Shown here in pieces: positions 42,969 through 51,874 of a stretch of 64,000 nt of DNA (position 1 is the stretch's first letter; each line of letters opens with the position of its first letter). This DNA comes from Haloparvum sedimenti (lineage in GTDB: Archaea > Halobacteriota > Halobacteria > Halobacteriales > Haloferacaceae), in the NCBI RefSeq assembly GCF_001462205.1, contig NZ_LKIR01000121.1:75862-139861 (forward strand), read 5' to 3'. Position numbers and translations under genes: made by a program. Under the pieces are notes generated by a model, which made no database searches, had not been told where the DNA came from, and saw only the letters and a list, made by a program, of their open reading frames with translations.

Positions 42969-43029
42969 CGCCGACACACCGGGCCGACCGACGCGACGCG
43001 GTTCCCGAGCGTCCCGCCGACACCGGGCG

Positions 43030-43037
43030 ATTTATTG
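43030..43037 (+). promoter_or_regulatory. TATA box for the small zinc-ribbon gene
   Basis: ATTTATTG is centred about 27 bases before the GTG at 43061. This placement supports a leaderless short gene there. Confidence 0.5.
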
Positions 43038-43060
43038 TCGTGTGAACGCGTATCACGACC

Positions 43061-43213
43061 GTGCCGAAGGTTCTGTGTCCCGACTGTGAGCGTCGGATCG
43101 CCATGCACGAGCTCGAGACGAACACCGTCGCCCAGTCGAGCGGGTTCACGACGACGTACCGCTGCCCCTTCTGCCGCCACGAGGTCGAGGACGTGACCGA
43201 GCACCTCGTGTAG
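43061..43213 (+). CDS. 50-residue zinc-ribbon protein
   Basis: Short GTG-initiated gene. The product has two CxxC knuckles, Cys6-Pro-Asp-Cys9 (KVLCPDCERR) and Cys35-Pro-Phe-Cys38 (YRCPFCRHEVE), a rubredoxin/zinc-ribbon spacing that would bind one Zn2+. Haloarchaea make many such small zinc-finger proteins, several of them needed for biofilm or stress responses. A well-placed TATA box and a stop at 43211-43213 support it. Function unknown; not an obvious subunit of a known complex. Confidence 0.75.
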   Translation: MPKVLCPDCERRIAMHELETNTVAQSSGFTTTYRCPFCRHEVEDVTEHLV

Positions 43214-43259
43214 CGGACAACCGCGGCGATCGCGACGGCGGCGCAGCCGCTCTCCTTTA

Positions 43260-43267
43260 CTTATAAA
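43260..43267 (+). promoter_or_regulatory. TATA box for the TRAM-domain gene
   Basis: CTTATAAA, the best consensus TATA box in the window, is centred about 28 bases before the ATG at 43292. Confidence 0.6.
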
Positions 43268-43291
43268 TGGGGACGCGCCGAGGGACCGAGT

Positions 43292-43642
43292 ATGCAGACG
43301 ATCTATCTCGCCGCGGCCGGAGGTGTGGCCCTCGTCGCTCTGCTGGCGCTGCTGGTGTGGCGGCGCCGGTCGAGCGCAGCCAGCGAGTCGGCGCGTGCAC
43401 ACGAGGCAGCACAAAAGCGGGAGCCACCCGTGGAACTCGGCGAGACGGTCGAGTTCGGCGTCACGGAGATCACCGACCACCACTCGGGCAGCGAGGTCGC
43501 GGTCGGCAAGGTGGAGGGGTTCGTGATCTTCGCGGAGGAGATCCCCGGCGACGTGGGAGAGGGGGACGTGATCCGCGCGACGGTGCTCTCGTTCAACGAG
43601 GGACGAACCTCCGCGGACGCCACGTTCGAGGGGATGGCCTGA
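43292..43642 (+). CDS. membrane-anchored TRAM-domain protein
   Basis: 116 residues. Residues 4-24 form one transmembrane helix (LAAAGGVALVALLALLVW) followed by Arg-Arg-Arg, giving a cytosolic C-terminus. Residues 48-115 are a TRAM-type beta-barrel (PVELGETVEFGVTEITDHHS, then VEGFVIFAEEIPGDVGEGDV, then SADATFEGMA). TRAM domains bind RNA, and single TRAM proteins act as RNA chaperones in archaea. An RNA-binding function at the membrane is inferred. ATG at 43292. Confidence 0.78.
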   Translation: MQTIYLAAAGGVALVALLALLVWRRRSSAASESARAHEAAQKREPPVELGETVEFGVTEITDHHSGSEVAVGKVEGFVIFAEEIPGDVGEGDVIRATVLSFNEGRTSADATFEGMA

Positions 43643-43690
43643 CTCGCGGTCGGCACGCTCGACCGACGCGGACCCGAGTCGCGAACGTAC

Positions 43691-44149
43691 CTACTCCTGA
43701 AGGTCGAGCTCGAACTGCTCGTTCTCCGTCACCGCGTTGAGCACGACGGAGGTGTTCGACTCGCGGATGTCCGCGTCGGTGAGCAGCGTCTTGATCTGGT
43801 CGTTCATGCCGTCGGTGTCGGTGAACTTGCCGATGGCGATCACGTCGTAGTCGCCGGTCACCTCGTAGACGCTGACCATCTGCTTCTCCTGCCGGAGGCG
43901 CTCGGTGATGTCCGGGAGCGCGCTCCCCTCAACTTTTAGCTGGAGGATGGCGGTCACGTCGTAGCCGAGCTTGTCGTAGTCGACGATGGGGGTGTACCCC
44001 CGGACCACGCCCTCGTCCTCCAGGTCGCGGAGGTGGTTGGACACCGTGGTCACCGACACGTCGAGGTCTTCCCCGAGGCTGCGGAGGCTGGCGCGACCGT
44101 TTCCGAGGAGTTCGTTCACGAGTTCCGCGTCGAGGTTTTCGTACGTCAT
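43691..44149 (-). CDS. lrp: Lrp/AsnC-family transcriptional regulator
   Basis: 152 residues. The N-terminal HTH is [20 protein letters not shown] with recognition helix [14 protein letters not shown]. The C-terminal RAM/ligand domain has [14 protein letters not shown] and [16 protein letters not shown]. Lrp proteins sense amino acids, often glutamine, and control nitrogen genes. It diverges from glnA, with the starts 126 bases apart; in haloarchaea this pairing is conserved and Lrp regulates glnA. ATG at 44149. Confidence 0.92.
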   Translation of the reverse strand: MTYENLDAELVNELLGNGRASLRSLGEDLDVSVTTVSNHLRDLEDEGVVRGYTPIVDYDKLGYDVTAILQLKVEGSALPDITERLRQEKQMVSVYEVTGDYDVIAIGKFTDTDGMNDQIKTLLTDADIRESNTSVVLNAVTENEQFELDLQE

Positions 44150-44239
44150 TACATCTCCCGAGGTGCGGAGGGGTTTAGAACTTTACGAACATCCAGTTTC
44201 GATTTCTGCTCGGCGGTTCATGCACCAATCGATAAGACC

Positions 44240-44247
44240 TTTATATT
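44240..44247 (+). promoter_or_regulatory. TATA box for glnA
   Basis: TTTATATT is centred about 32 bases before the ATG at 44276, predicting a leader of about six bases. The surrounding lrp-glnA spacer is unusually AT-rich and probably carries the Lrp binding site, although I see no single strong palindrome. Confidence 0.6.
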
Positions 44248-44275
44248 GGGTATACTGGATCTATCCGTCCAAAAC

Positions 44276-45646
44276 ATGACGGACGACCACGCCAAACCCG
44301 ACGGTGGGCTTACCGACGAGGAACAGGCCGTTCTCGACCGCATCGACGAGGAGAACATCGACTTCCTGCGGCTCCAGTTTACCGACATTCTCGGCGTCGT
44401 GAAGAACGTTTCCGTGCCGGCCCATCAGGCCGAGAAGGCGTTCACCGAGGGCATCTACTTCGACGGCTCCTCCATCGAGGGGTTCGTCCGGATCCAGGAG
44501 TCGGACATGCGGCTCATCCCCGACCCCGAGACGTTCGCGGTGCTCCCGTGGCGCAGCGACAGCGACGGCGACGCAGGTGCCGCACGGCTCGTCTGTGACA
44601 TCGTCACCACGGAGGGGGAACCGTTCGAGGGCGGGCCGCGGCAGGTGCTCAAGTCCGTGCTCGACCGCGCCGAGGAGATGGGCTACACCGTCTCCATCGG
44701 TCCCGAGCCGGAGTTCTTCCTGTTCGAGACCGACGAGGACGGCAACGCGACGACGATCCCCCACGACAACGGCGGCTACTTCGACCTCGCGCCGAAGGAC
44801 CTCGCCTCGGACGTGCGCAAGGAGATCATCTTCACGCTCGAGAAGATGGACTTCGAGATCGAGGCCAGCCACCACGAGGTCGCCGAGGGCCAACACGAGA
44901 TCAACTTCAAGTACGACGACGCGCTCACCGCCGCGGACAACATCGCCACGTTCCGGGCGGTCGTCCGGGCGGTCGCGAGCCAGCACGACCTGCACGCGAC
45001 GTTCATGCCCAAGCCGATCGCGGAGATCAACGGCTCGGGCATGCACACGCACATCTCGCTGTTCGACGAGGACGGCAACGCCTTCGCGGACGAGGGCGAC
45101 GAGTTCAACCTGAGCGAGACGGCCTACCAGTTCATGGGCGGTATCCTGAACCACGCTCCCGCCTTCACGGCGATCACGAACCCGACCGTCAACTCCTACA
45201 AGCGGCTCGTGCCCGGCTACGAGGCGCCCATCTACGTGGCGTGGTCCGACACGAACCGCTCCGCGCTCGTTCGCGTCCCCGACGCCGCGGGCGTCTCCGC
45301 CCGCTTCGAGGTCCGCAGCCCCGACCCGTCGTGTAACCCCTACCTCGGGCTGGCCGCGCTCATCGGTGCCGGCCTCGACGGGATCGAGAACGACGCCGAC
45401 CCCGGCGACCCGGTCCGCGAGGACATCTACGAGTTCGACGAACAGAAGCGCGAGGAGTACGGCATCGAGACGCTCCCGCCGAACCTCGGCGCCGCCGTCG
45501 AGGAACTCGAGAGCGACGACGTGGTCCAGGACGCGCTCGGCCCGCACGTCTCCGAGAAGTTCGCGGAGGCCAAGACCCAGGAGTTCTCGGAGTACCTCAC
45601 GCAGGTCTCCGAGTGGGAAGAGGACCGCTACCTCGAAACCTTCTGA
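44276..45646 (+). CDS. glnA: glutamine synthetase
   Basis: 456 residues, GSI type. It makes glutamine from glutamate, ammonia and ATP. Visible are the N-terminal beta-grasp region [20 protein letters not shown], the latch FDGSSIEGF, metal-site [16 protein letters not shown], and the ATP/Glu-binding [12 protein letters not shown]. Also present are [13 protein letters not shown] and the C-terminal [20 protein letters not shown]. No adenylylation-type signature was checked. ATG at 44276. Divergent from lrp, which likely controls it. A T-run follows the gene. Confidence 0.96.
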   Translation: MTDDHAKPDGGLTDEEQAVLDRIDEENIDFLRLQFTDILGVVKNVSVPAHQAEKAFTEGIYFDGSSIEGFVRIQESDMRLIPDPETFAVLPWRSDSDGDAGAARLVCDIVTTEGEPFEGGPRQVLKSVLDRAEEMGYTVSIGPEPEFFLFETDEDGNATTIPHDNGGYFDLAPKDLASDVRKEIIFTLEKMDFEIEASHHEVAEGQHEINFKYDDALTAADNIATFRAVVRAVASQHDLHATFMPKPIAEINGSGMHTHISLFDEDGNAFADEGDEFNLSETAYQFMGGILNHAPAFTAITNPTVNSYKRLVPGYEAPIYVAWSDTNRSALVRVPDAAGVSARFEVRSPDPSCNPYLGLAALIGAGLDGIENDADPGDPVREDIYEFDEQKREEYGIETLPPNLGAAVEELESDDVVQDALGPHVSEKFAEAKTQEFSEYLTQVSEWEEDRYLETF

Positions 45647-45675
45647 GCCGGCCGCTCCGCGCGGCACTCGGTCGA

Positions 45676-45681
45676 TTTTTT
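45676..45681 (+). terminator. T-run terminator of glnA
   Basis: Six consecutive T residues lie 30 bases past the glnA stop in a GC-rich spacer, matching the simple oligo-T terminators of archaea. Confidence 0.5.
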
Positions 45682-45789
45682 GTCCCCGACAGGCCGACAG
45701 CGCCGTCCAGCGTTGCCCGGCGAGACGCTCCCCGTCCTGCTCGGCGACGAGGCAGGCATTTATGAGCGCCGCGGGAGTGCGTCGTGGCG

Positions 45790-46209
45790 ATGAACGCCCG
45801 GACGCGGCTGGAGCACAACCTGATCGCCGAATCGGAGGCGTACGGCTACACGCTCGCGGTGTGGGGCGCCGGTGCGCTCCTGATCGACGCGTTCGGCGTC
45901 CCGGACGTGTGGGGCGTGCTGGCGTACGTGGGCGGCGCGCTCGCGGGGTTCGCCCTGCTCGCGGAGGTCGCGTGGGGCGGCATGGCCGACGAGATGACCG
46001 CCGAGCGATCACCGACCTCGCGAGTGGCGTCCGCGATCCACCTGCTGTCGACCGGCGGGGCGTTATTGGCCGCACGCGGCCTCATCGTCGCCGTCGCGAG
46101 CGCCGGTGCCGGCGGACGCCTCGCCTTCCTCCTCGTCGGCGTCGCCGTGACCGTGACGTACAACCTGCTGTTGCTCGTCGAGGAGTTCCTCGGCGGGCGG
46201 CTTGATTGA
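45790..46209 (+). CDS. hypothetical four-helix membrane protein
   Basis: 139 residues with four hydrophobic segments, not assigned. It starts MNARTRLEHNLIAESEAYGY. The ATG at 45790 is chosen; a GTG two codons earlier (45784) is equally in frame. A TATA-like CATTTATGAG at 45757-45766 places the transcript start at about 45788, favouring the ATG. The loop between helices 2 and 3 is acidic. Convergent with the PAP2 gene (20-base gap). Confidence 0.68.
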   Translation: MNARTRLEHNLIAESEAYGYTLAVWGAGALLIDAFGVPDVWGVLAYVGGALAGFALLAEVAWGGMADEMTAERSPTSRVASAIHLLSTGGALLAARGLIVAVASAGAGGRLAFLLVGVAVTVTYNLLLLVEEFLGGRLD

Positions 46210-46229
46210 GGGGAGGCCTCGGAGGCCGC

Positions 46230-47201
46230 CTACGCGTCGAGTGCCGACCCGCGGCGGTTCACGACCCGCTCCCCGACCGCGGGCGCCGCGAGGATCCCCG
46301 CGGTCGCGGCCGTTGCCATGGCCACCGCGACCGGAAGCGGCGGCTCGACCGCGAGCACGCCGAGCCACAGCGCGCCGGTCACCACCAGCGCCGGCACCGC
46401 GACGGGGAGCGTCAGGGGCGGCTCGTCGCCGTCACAGATCCGCCAGCCGAGCGCGCCGCCGAGGCCGGTTCCGATCCCGACCGCGCCGTCGAGCAGGCTC
46501 CCGGGATGACCCGTCGCCGCGGCGACCGCGGTCGCGCCGACGCCCGCGAGCGCCGCGACCAGGAAGACCGGGGTGGGGTCGAGCGCGGCCGGATCCGGAT
46601 CGGCGAGGCCGGTCGCGTCGTTCTCGACCGCGGCGCCCGCGCGCCGCATCAGCCAGAGGCCACCGAACAGGACGCTCGTCCCGAGCGCCACGCCCGCGAC
46701 CACGTCGGCGAGGTAGTGGACCTCGATGACGACGCGCGAGAGCGCGACGGCGACCGCGAGCCCGACGCCCGCCAGCAGCCGCGTCCGTCGGTCGGGCCGG
46801 TCCAGCAGGGTCGCCAGCCCGAGGTAGGTGATCGTCGCGCCCGTCGCGTGGCCGCTCGGGAAGCCGAATCCGTCGCTCGCGGTCGTTCCCTCGAACCACG
46901 ACGCCGCGAGTCCCGGGAGCCAGCCCGGCGCGGGCGTGGGCGTCGCCGCAGCCGGCGGGCGCGGGAACGCGAACCCCACTTTCAGGAAGGTGAGGATCGC
47001 GAGCGCACACGTCGCGAGCGCGACCAGCGCGCCCCCCGAGCGCCGCGGAGCGACGGCGTACTCCTCCGGGAGGAACCAGTAGACCAGCGCGAGCAGGCCG
47101 AAGACGAACCACGTGTCCGCGAGCGTCGTGACCGCGGCGCCCGCGACGACCGCGACCTCGGGAAGCGCCTCCACGACGACGAACTCGCCGACGCTTCGCA
47201 T
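46230..47201 (-). CDS. PAP2-family phosphatase
   Basis: 323-residue membrane protein. All three acid-phosphatase motifs are present: KVGFAFPRP (Lys-x6-Arg-Pro, near residue 74), PSGHAT (Pro-Ser-Gly-His, near 114) and SRVVIEVHYLADVVAG (Ser-Arg-x5-His-x3-Asp, near 160). It would remove phosphate from a lipid phosphate or polyprenyl diphosphate at the membrane. The C-terminal third adds further hydrophobic helices. ATG at 47201. The BrkB-type gene ends 3 bases upstream, so they are probably one transcript. Confidence 0.88.
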   Translation of the reverse strand: MRSVGEFVVVEALPEVAVVAGAAVTTLADTWFVFGLLALVYWFLPEEYAVAPRRSGGALVALATCALAILTFLKVGFAFPRPPAAATPTPAPGWLPGLAASWFEGTTASDGFGFPSGHATGATITYLGLATLLDRPDRRTRLLAGVGLAVAVALSRVVIEVHYLADVVAGVALGTSVLFGGLWLMRRAGAAVENDATGLADPDPAALDPTPVFLVAALAGVGATAVAAATGHPGSLLDGAVGIGTGLGGALGWRICDGDEPPLTLPVAVPALVVTGALWLGVLAVEPPLPVAVAMATAATAGILAAPAVGERVVNRRGSALDA

Positions 47202-47204
47202 CGA

Positions 47205-48518
47205 TCAGTCCTCCCCGCGGTTCCGCACGTAGTCGAGCGCCTTGCCGGGCGTCTCCAGCGCGTTCAGGCCGACGCCGACCATCACGAACAGGGTGTAGAG
47301 CCCGAGCGTCGAGAGCCCGAGGACGAGCATGGCCGCGATGGCGTAGATCCCGTCCATCCAGTAGAAGGCGCCCAGCGTCAGGACCGTGCCGTACAGCAGC
47401 ACGAGGTAGGGTCCCCAGCCGCGGGCGTGGCCGCGTCGCATCCGCTTGCGGACGTAGGCTTTCAGCTCCGTCTCGAGCCGCGGCCGGTCGACGGTGCGGC
47501 GCTCGACGTCGTCCTCGAACTCGTCGAACTCCGCCCGAAGCCGTTCGACCTCGGCCTCGAGCGCCGAGACGTCGGGCGCGCCGCGGGGGCGCTCCCCGTC
47601 ATCGCCCTCGCCGACGCCGCCCTCGCTGCGTTCGCTCATAATCGGGGGTCGGCCGGGACCGTCAAGGGCGTGTCGGTCGCCGGATCCCGCGGGCGCGAGC
47701 GGCGACGCGACCGGCTCGCTTTCGAACCCAGGCTCCCGACCGACCGCCAGCACCACGTTGACGACCGCGCCGACGATGACGACGGTGGCGGCGAGGTAGA
47801 GCCACGTCACGAGCAGCAGCACGCCGCCGATGACGCCGTACACCTGAAACTGTCCCGCGCTCGCGGCGTAGAGCTGAAACCCCGCCTGCAGCGCGGTCCA
47901 CCCGACCGCCGCGAACGCCGCGCCCGGCAGCGCTTCCCGCAGGGTCACGGCGGGGTAGGGCAGGATGAAGTACATCGGCAGGAACACGAGCGTCAACAGG
48001 CCGGGAAGGACCGCGATGCTCAGCAGGCGCAACGCGGGGATCACGTCCAGCGCGGCGATGGCGGTGCCGGTCGCGACCATCGCCGCCATCCCGACGCCGA
48101 CGCTGAGCGCGACGGTCGCGGCGTCCCGCAGCTGGTCGAGGAAAGAAACCGATTCCTCGACGCCGTACACCTGCAAAAACGCCGTATCGAGCCCGCGGAA
48201 CACCTTCAGCGTCGACCACAGCAGGACGACCGCGCCGAGCACGGTGGCCCCGCCGCGCCCCGCTGCGGACGCGAGCGCGCTCTCGATCACGTCCTGGCCC
48301 GAGGGCGTCAGGAAGCCGCTCGTCATCTCGAGCACCGCGCTCGCGAACGACTCCCCGAACAGCGCGCTCGCCAGCGCGACCAAAAGCAGCAATGCGGGGA
48401 TCAGCGAGATGAACGCGTAGTAGGCGACGCCCGCCGCCAGAAACGTCACGCGCTGCTGTTCGGTCACCTCGACGATCCGACGGCCCGTACTCACGATGGC
48501 GGCGAGTTCGGCGCGCAC
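47205..48518 (-). CDS. YihY/BrkB-family membrane protein continuous with a coiled-coil membrane protein
   Basis: 437 residues in one uninterrupted frame. Residues 1-270 are a YihY/BrkB domain with about six helices (FLAAGVAYYAFISLIPALLL at the start, DVIPALRLL and YPAVTLREALPGAAFAAVGW later). Residues about 294-437 look like a separate haloarchaeal protein: MSERSEGG, an acidic linker, a coiled coil (VSALEAEVERLRAEFDEFED), and two to three helices (GWGPYLVLLYGTVLTLGAFY). The ATG at 47639 could start that second part independently, with the codons between them a read-through spacer. Function of either part unknown. Confidence 0.75.
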   Translation of the reverse strand: MRAELAAIVSTGRRIVEVTEQQRVTFLAAGVAYYAFISLIPALLLLVALASALFGESFASAVLEMTSGFLTPSGQDVIESALASAAGRGGATVLGAVVLLWSTLKVFRGLDTAFLQVYGVEESVSFLDQLRDAATVALSVGVGMAAMVATGTAIAALDVIPALRLLSIAVLPGLLTLVFLPMYFILPYPAVTLREALPGAAFAAVGWTALQAGFQLYAASAGQFQVYGVIGGVLLLVTWLYLAATVVIVGAVVNVVLAVGREPGFESEPVASPLAPAGSGDRHALDGPGRPPIMSERSEGGVGEGDDGERPRGAPDVSALEAEVERLRAEFDEFEDDVERRTVDRPRLETELKAYVRKRMRRGHARGWGPYLVLLYGTVLTLGAFYWMDGIYAIAAMLVLGLSTLGLYTLFVMVGVGLNALETPGKALDYVRNRGED

Positions 48519-48593
48519 GTCGACCGGTTCACGGCACGCGGTGAAAAATCGGCCGGGTGTCGTCGGAGCGTGCGGTTCCTCGGGCCGCCGACG

Positions 48594-49712
48594 CTACTCG
48601 TCCAGCGCCGCGGCGCGGATCTCGGGGACCGACGCCGGCGTCTTGAACGCGGTGCCGTGGTAGTGCGCCCGCGTCGCCTCGTGGCCCGCACCGTGGAGGC
48701 GGTCGAGAAAGTCGTCCATGCCGATGGCCGGCTCGCTCCACTGCTTGTAGAGGCGGTGCTGGTCGTAGTGGGTCGGCGTGTCGAGTTCGGTCGCGACGCC
48801 GTCGAGCAGCTTGCGCGCCCGCTTCGCCTCGCCCATGTCGTCCGTGACCGCTTCCCGGGTCGCCCGCGCGAACTCGGGATCGGCAACCGCGCCGAGCCAC
48901 AGCGGCCCGGCGGTCAGCACGCGATCGGAGTCGCAACTCGGACACGTCTCAGGGGGATCAGGAATGAGCCCGAACTCGTGGTCCCGGACCAGACAGTCCT
49001 CGCAGTGATGGACGAACCCCAATTTCTCGATCTGGCCGTCCGCCGCCTGCGCGCCCGACTCCAACTCGAGGTAGGTGCGCGCGTAGTGTCTGGAGACGTG
49101 CGAGAGGATCGGTCGCGCCGCCTTATCGTAGCGCGCCGCGGTCCGGACCAGCGCGGAGAGGAGGGTCCGCAACCCCATCTCGGGGTGGTAGTCGGTGTTG
49201 CGCGGCACGGCGCCATACTTCCGGATCCCGCTGTTGAGGTGGGCGCCGCAGAGCGGCGCGGTGTCGGTGGCGGTGACGCAGACCAGGTTCCGCCCGTTCG
49301 CGAACGCGGCGTCGGCGAAGGGGATCGGCGTCCCGTAGGGGTCGATGTCGATCACGTCGAAGACGCGCTCGTGCATCAGGGCGTTCACGTTCCGGTGGAC
49401 GACCTCGCCGTCGAGGTCGTTGCGCGCGAGGTTCTCGCGGGCCAGCTCGACCGCGTCGGGGTCCACGTCCGCGCAGGTGACGTCGTACCCCTCGGCGGCG
49501 GCGCGGACGCCCCGGATCCCGGAGGCGGCCATCGCGTCGAGGTACGACGCGGCCCGCGGTTCGCGGTCGGCGTACGCCCGGAGGACCGCCACGGTCACGT
49601 CCCGGTTCAGCTCCTGGGTCGGGTTGAAGAAGACGCCCTCGCCGGTCCCCTCACTGGCGCCGTCGCGTGACTCGGGCACCTCGACGGTCACGCCGCCCTC
49701 CTCGACGTTCAT
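48594..49712 (-). CDS. trm1: tRNA (guanine(26)-N2)-dimethyltransferase
   Basis: SAM-dependent enzyme making N2,N2-dimethylguanosine at position 26 (and 10 in some archaea). 372 residues. Trm1 marks are [20 protein letters not shown], the SAM site [15 protein letters not shown], and the catalytic [15 protein letters not shown]. Also present are [19 protein letters not shown] and a Cys4-type zinc site formed by HHCEDC and [12 protein letters not shown] at 49712. It stands between the BrkB-type gene and a small membrane protein. Confidence 0.95.
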   Translation of the reverse strand: MNVEEGGVTVEVPESRDGASEGTGEGVFFNPTQELNRDVTVAVLRAYADREPRAASYLDAMAASGIRGVRAAAEGYDVTCADVDPDAVELARENLARNDLDGEVVHRNVNALMHERVFDVIDIDPYGTPIPFADAAFANGRNLVCVTATDTAPLCGAHLNSGIRKYGAVPRNTDYHPEMGLRTLLSALVRTAARYDKAARPILSHVSRHYARTYLELESGAQAADGQIEKLGFVHHCEDCLVRDHEFGLIPDPPETCPSCDSDRVLTAGPLWLGAVADPEFARATREAVTDDMGEAKRARKLLDGVATELDTPTHYDQHRLYKQWSEPAIGMDDFLDRLHGAGHEATRAHYHGTAFKTPASVPEIRAAALDE

Positions 49713-49790
49713 GAGGCGACGTTGGCGGATGCGGGTGAAAAGCGCCGCGCTCCGCGGGCGGCGGTTATCCTCCCCGGTCGCCGGTGCCGG

Positions 49791-50264
49791 TTATCCTCCC
49801 CGGTCGCAGGACTCCGCCGTGTCCCCGCCGACGCCCCGGAACCGGAGCGCCGTCAGGACCAGAAACGGCGCGAGGAAGACGGTAGCGACCGCGGCGCCGT
49901 ACGGGACGCCGACCGCGCCGAGGGGCGTCGCGACCGCGTCCGCGACGAGGAACCACGCCATCATGCCGAGGATGGCGACGGCGCTGCGGACGCTCTCGCC
50001 CGCGTCCCAGTCCGTCAGGAGAACGAACGGGGCGACGAGCGCGACGCCGAAGGCGATCAGGAAGACCGCGACGAGCGTCCTCTCGCCACCGGTTCCACCG
50101 CCCGCGCCGACCCCGACCCACTCGGCGACGCGGACGGCGTCGCCCGCGAGGTACTGCGCGCCGAGGACCCACAGCAGGATCCCGAAGATGCCGAGGAGGA
50201 TCCGAAGCCCGCGGGGGAGCGCGGCGGCGCGCGTGCGGACGGTCGCCCGGAGGCCGTCGAACAT
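49791..50264 (-). CDS. hypothetical membrane protein
   Basis: 157 residues with about four transmembrane helices (near 25-45, 62-82, 98-118, 122-143), unassigned. N-terminal MFDGLRATVRTRAAALPRGL is basic and cytosolic by the positive-inside rule; C-terminal tail ends with Asp and Gly residues. ATG at 50264. No informative neighbours. Confidence 0.65.
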   Translation of the reverse strand: MFDGLRATVRTRAAALPRGLRILLGIFGILLWVLGAQYLAGDAVRVAEWVGVGAGGGTGGERTLVAVFLIAFGVALVAPFVLLTDWDAGESVRSAVAILGMMAWFLVADAVATPLGAVGVPYGAAVATVFLAPFLVLTALRFRGVGGDTAESCDRGG

Positions 50265-50374
50265 GCCTCCGGCTACGGAAACCCGGGCCAAAGGGCTGAC
50301 GCTCGGGAGGCCCCCTCGGGAATGCCGACCACCGCACCGACGGGATTTAGGAGCGCCCGGCAGAAGCGGAGAGC

Positions 50375-50722
50375 GTGGACCCAGTCGACGACTGGCGCGA
50401 GGCGCTCGAGGCGGCCGGAGAGCTGACCGGCCCGATAGCCGCCGCCATCGTCGACACGCACGGCGACCGCGGGAAGCGCGCCATCGAGGCGGTCGCCGAG
50501 GAGCGGGTGAAGCAGTACCGCGACTTCACCGTCGTCGTCGGTCACGAGGACGAGTACGTCGTGGAGGAGGGCGAGTGCGACTGCGCGGACGCCACCTACA
50601 ACCTCGACGCCGAGGACCCCGACCAGCGGTGCTGGCACGCGCTCGCGGTCGACGTCGCCGAGCGCGTCGGCGCGGTCGACCACCACGACATGTGGTACTC
50701 CGAGGTCCGCGAGTTCCTCTGA
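50375..50722 (+). CDS. SWIM zinc-finger-like protein
   Basis: 115 residues. The C-terminal half contains EECDCADATYN-type spacing: Cys-Asp-Cys near residues 69-71 and Cys-Trp-His-Ala near 86-89. This matches the SWIM pattern CxC...CxH, a small zinc fold seen in DNA-binding and helicase-associated proteins. The N-terminal half is a helix pair (DPVDDWREALEAAGELTGPI, then RAIEAVAEERVKQYRDF). Start is GTG at 50375. It precedes, after an 82-base spacer, another cysteine-rich protein. Confidence 0.72.
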   Translation: MDPVDDWREALEAAGELTGPIAAAIVDTHGDRGKRAIEAVAEERVKQYRDFTVVVGHEDEYVVEEGECDCADATYNLDAEDPDQRCWHALAVDVAERVGAVDHHDMWYSEVREFL

Positions 50723-50770
50723 GTCTGCGGGGCCGGCCCCCGACCTTGCCGCGGCCGACCCACCGCGGCG

Positions 50771-50780
50771 CTTTTATCTA
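50771..50780 (+). promoter_or_regulatory. TATA box for the DUF5814-like gene
   Basis: CTTTTATCTA is centred about 29 bases before the GTG at 50805, supporting that GTG as start. Confidence 0.5.
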
Positions 50781-50804
50781 CTACCGGCCTACGTCCGGGC
50801 AACT

Positions 50805-51260
50805 GTGGCCATCACGGACAAGATCTACGTGAAGAACCACCGCCAGCTCGCCTCCCAGCTGGAGACCTCCATCCCGAAGGGGGCGTTCTCGGGCGCGACG
50901 CTGGACCTGCTGTTCACGGGCGAGGGGCTCTCCAAGCTCGACAGCACCACGCGCGACCGCGTGCTGGACTTCGCGGAGGACTTCCTCGACTGCGACTGCG
51001 ACCAGAACCCCTACTGCGGCTGTCCGGAGCGGAAGTTCATCGCCTACCTGTTGGAGCTGCGCGCGCAGGGGCTCGGCCCCGACGCCATCGTCGACGTGAT
51101 GACCGACGACTACATGGTGTACGCCTACACCGGCGACGTGCGATCCTTCCTCGACACCGCGATCCGCCGCATCGAGTCGGTCGAGGCGCTCGCGGACGTG
51201 GAGGGCGACGCGGAGATGGCCGAGAAGGCACGGCAGGCGAAGCGGGCGCTCTCGGGGTAG
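50805..51260 (+). CDS. DUF5814-like cysteine-rich haloarchaeal protein
   Basis: 151 residues. The central cluster FLDCDCDQNPYCGCPERKFI (about residues 60-79) supplies four cysteines that probably bind a metal. The N-terminal MAITDKIYVKNHRQLASQLE and the following SGATLDLLFTGEGL resemble the DUF5814 region found alone or at the N-terminus of haloarchaeal helicases. The name is from memory and not verified. GTG start at 50805, with a TATA box. A role near nucleic-acid metabolism is possible. Confidence 0.7.
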   Translation: MAITDKIYVKNHRQLASQLETSIPKGAFSGATLDLLFTGEGLSKLDSTTRDRVLDFAEDFLDCDCDQNPYCGCPERKFIAYLLELRAQGLGPDAIVDVMTDDYMVYAYTGDVRSFLDTAIRRIESVEALADVEGDAEMAEKARQAKRALSG

Positions 51261-51302
51261 GTCCGGCGGCTCGCGGTCCGCGAAGGAGGTCGATTGGCCG
51301 CG

Positions 51303-51704
51303 TCAGCCCAGTCGGAACGAGGGCTCGTCCGGCTCGCCGTCGAGCTCCTCCAGCTGGATCACGTCCTCGTCGTCCTCGTCGAGCTGTTCCTGCAGGTAGG
51401 TGACGTAGCGCTTGTGCTCCTCGAGCTGCTCGCGGAGGTGGTCCGCCTCCAGTTCCAGCCGCTCGTGCTCGCGGATGAAGCTCTTGGGGACCTCGACCTT
51501 CGGCGGGAACGACTCCGTCTCGTCGTCGCCCTCCAACTCGCCCTCGGGGACGACCCGGACGCGCCCGTCGTGGGCAACCAGCGTGTCCACGTAGTCGCGG
51601 AAGACGGCCGACAGCGAGATATCCCGCTCCTCGGCGATGTCGCGGAGGGTCTCGAACGCGTCCTCGTTGACGCGGAACGAGATGGTCTTGTTCTTGTTGC
51701 CCAT
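51303..51704 (-). CDS. ribbon-helix-helix protein with coiled-coil tail
   Basis: 133 residues. Residues 5-45 fit a ribbon-helix-helix (MetJ/Arc/CopG) fold: the beta strand KTISFRVNEDAFETL, then helices around RDIAEERDISLSAVFRDYVD. Residues 70-115 are a coiled coil (FIREHERLELEADHLREQLE, then HKRYVTYLQEQLDEDDE). The strongly acidic tail suits a salt-in organism. It probably binds DNA as a dimer or tetramer; target unknown. ATG at 51704. The 170-base spacer on its upstream side (51705-51874) holds nothing I can identify. Confidence 0.72.
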   Translation of the reverse strand: MGNKNKTISFRVNEDAFETLRDIAEERDISLSAVFRDYVDTLVAHDGRVRVVPEGELEGDDETESFPPKVEVPKSFIREHERLELEADHLREQLEEHKRYVTYLQEQLDEDDEDVIQLEELDGEPDEPSFRLG

Positions 51705-51874
51705 TGGGCGACTATCTCAGCCCGTTCCACTTAATGGTTTGTCAGACGCTACCGCGGTCGCTCGGCGACCCGGCGTGGCGGGCGCACGGCTCCGGCGCGG
51801 AGGCGTGTGCGAAAAATCGGTGCGGCGGGGGAACGGCGGGCGTCGGAGCGCGACGCGTCGGCCGATCCGGGGCG

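Noticed and set aside
46206-49670. 1154-residue plus-strand frame opposite PAP2, BrkB and trm1
   Set aside because: A GC-skew artefact; three conserved membrane/tRNA genes are on the other strand.
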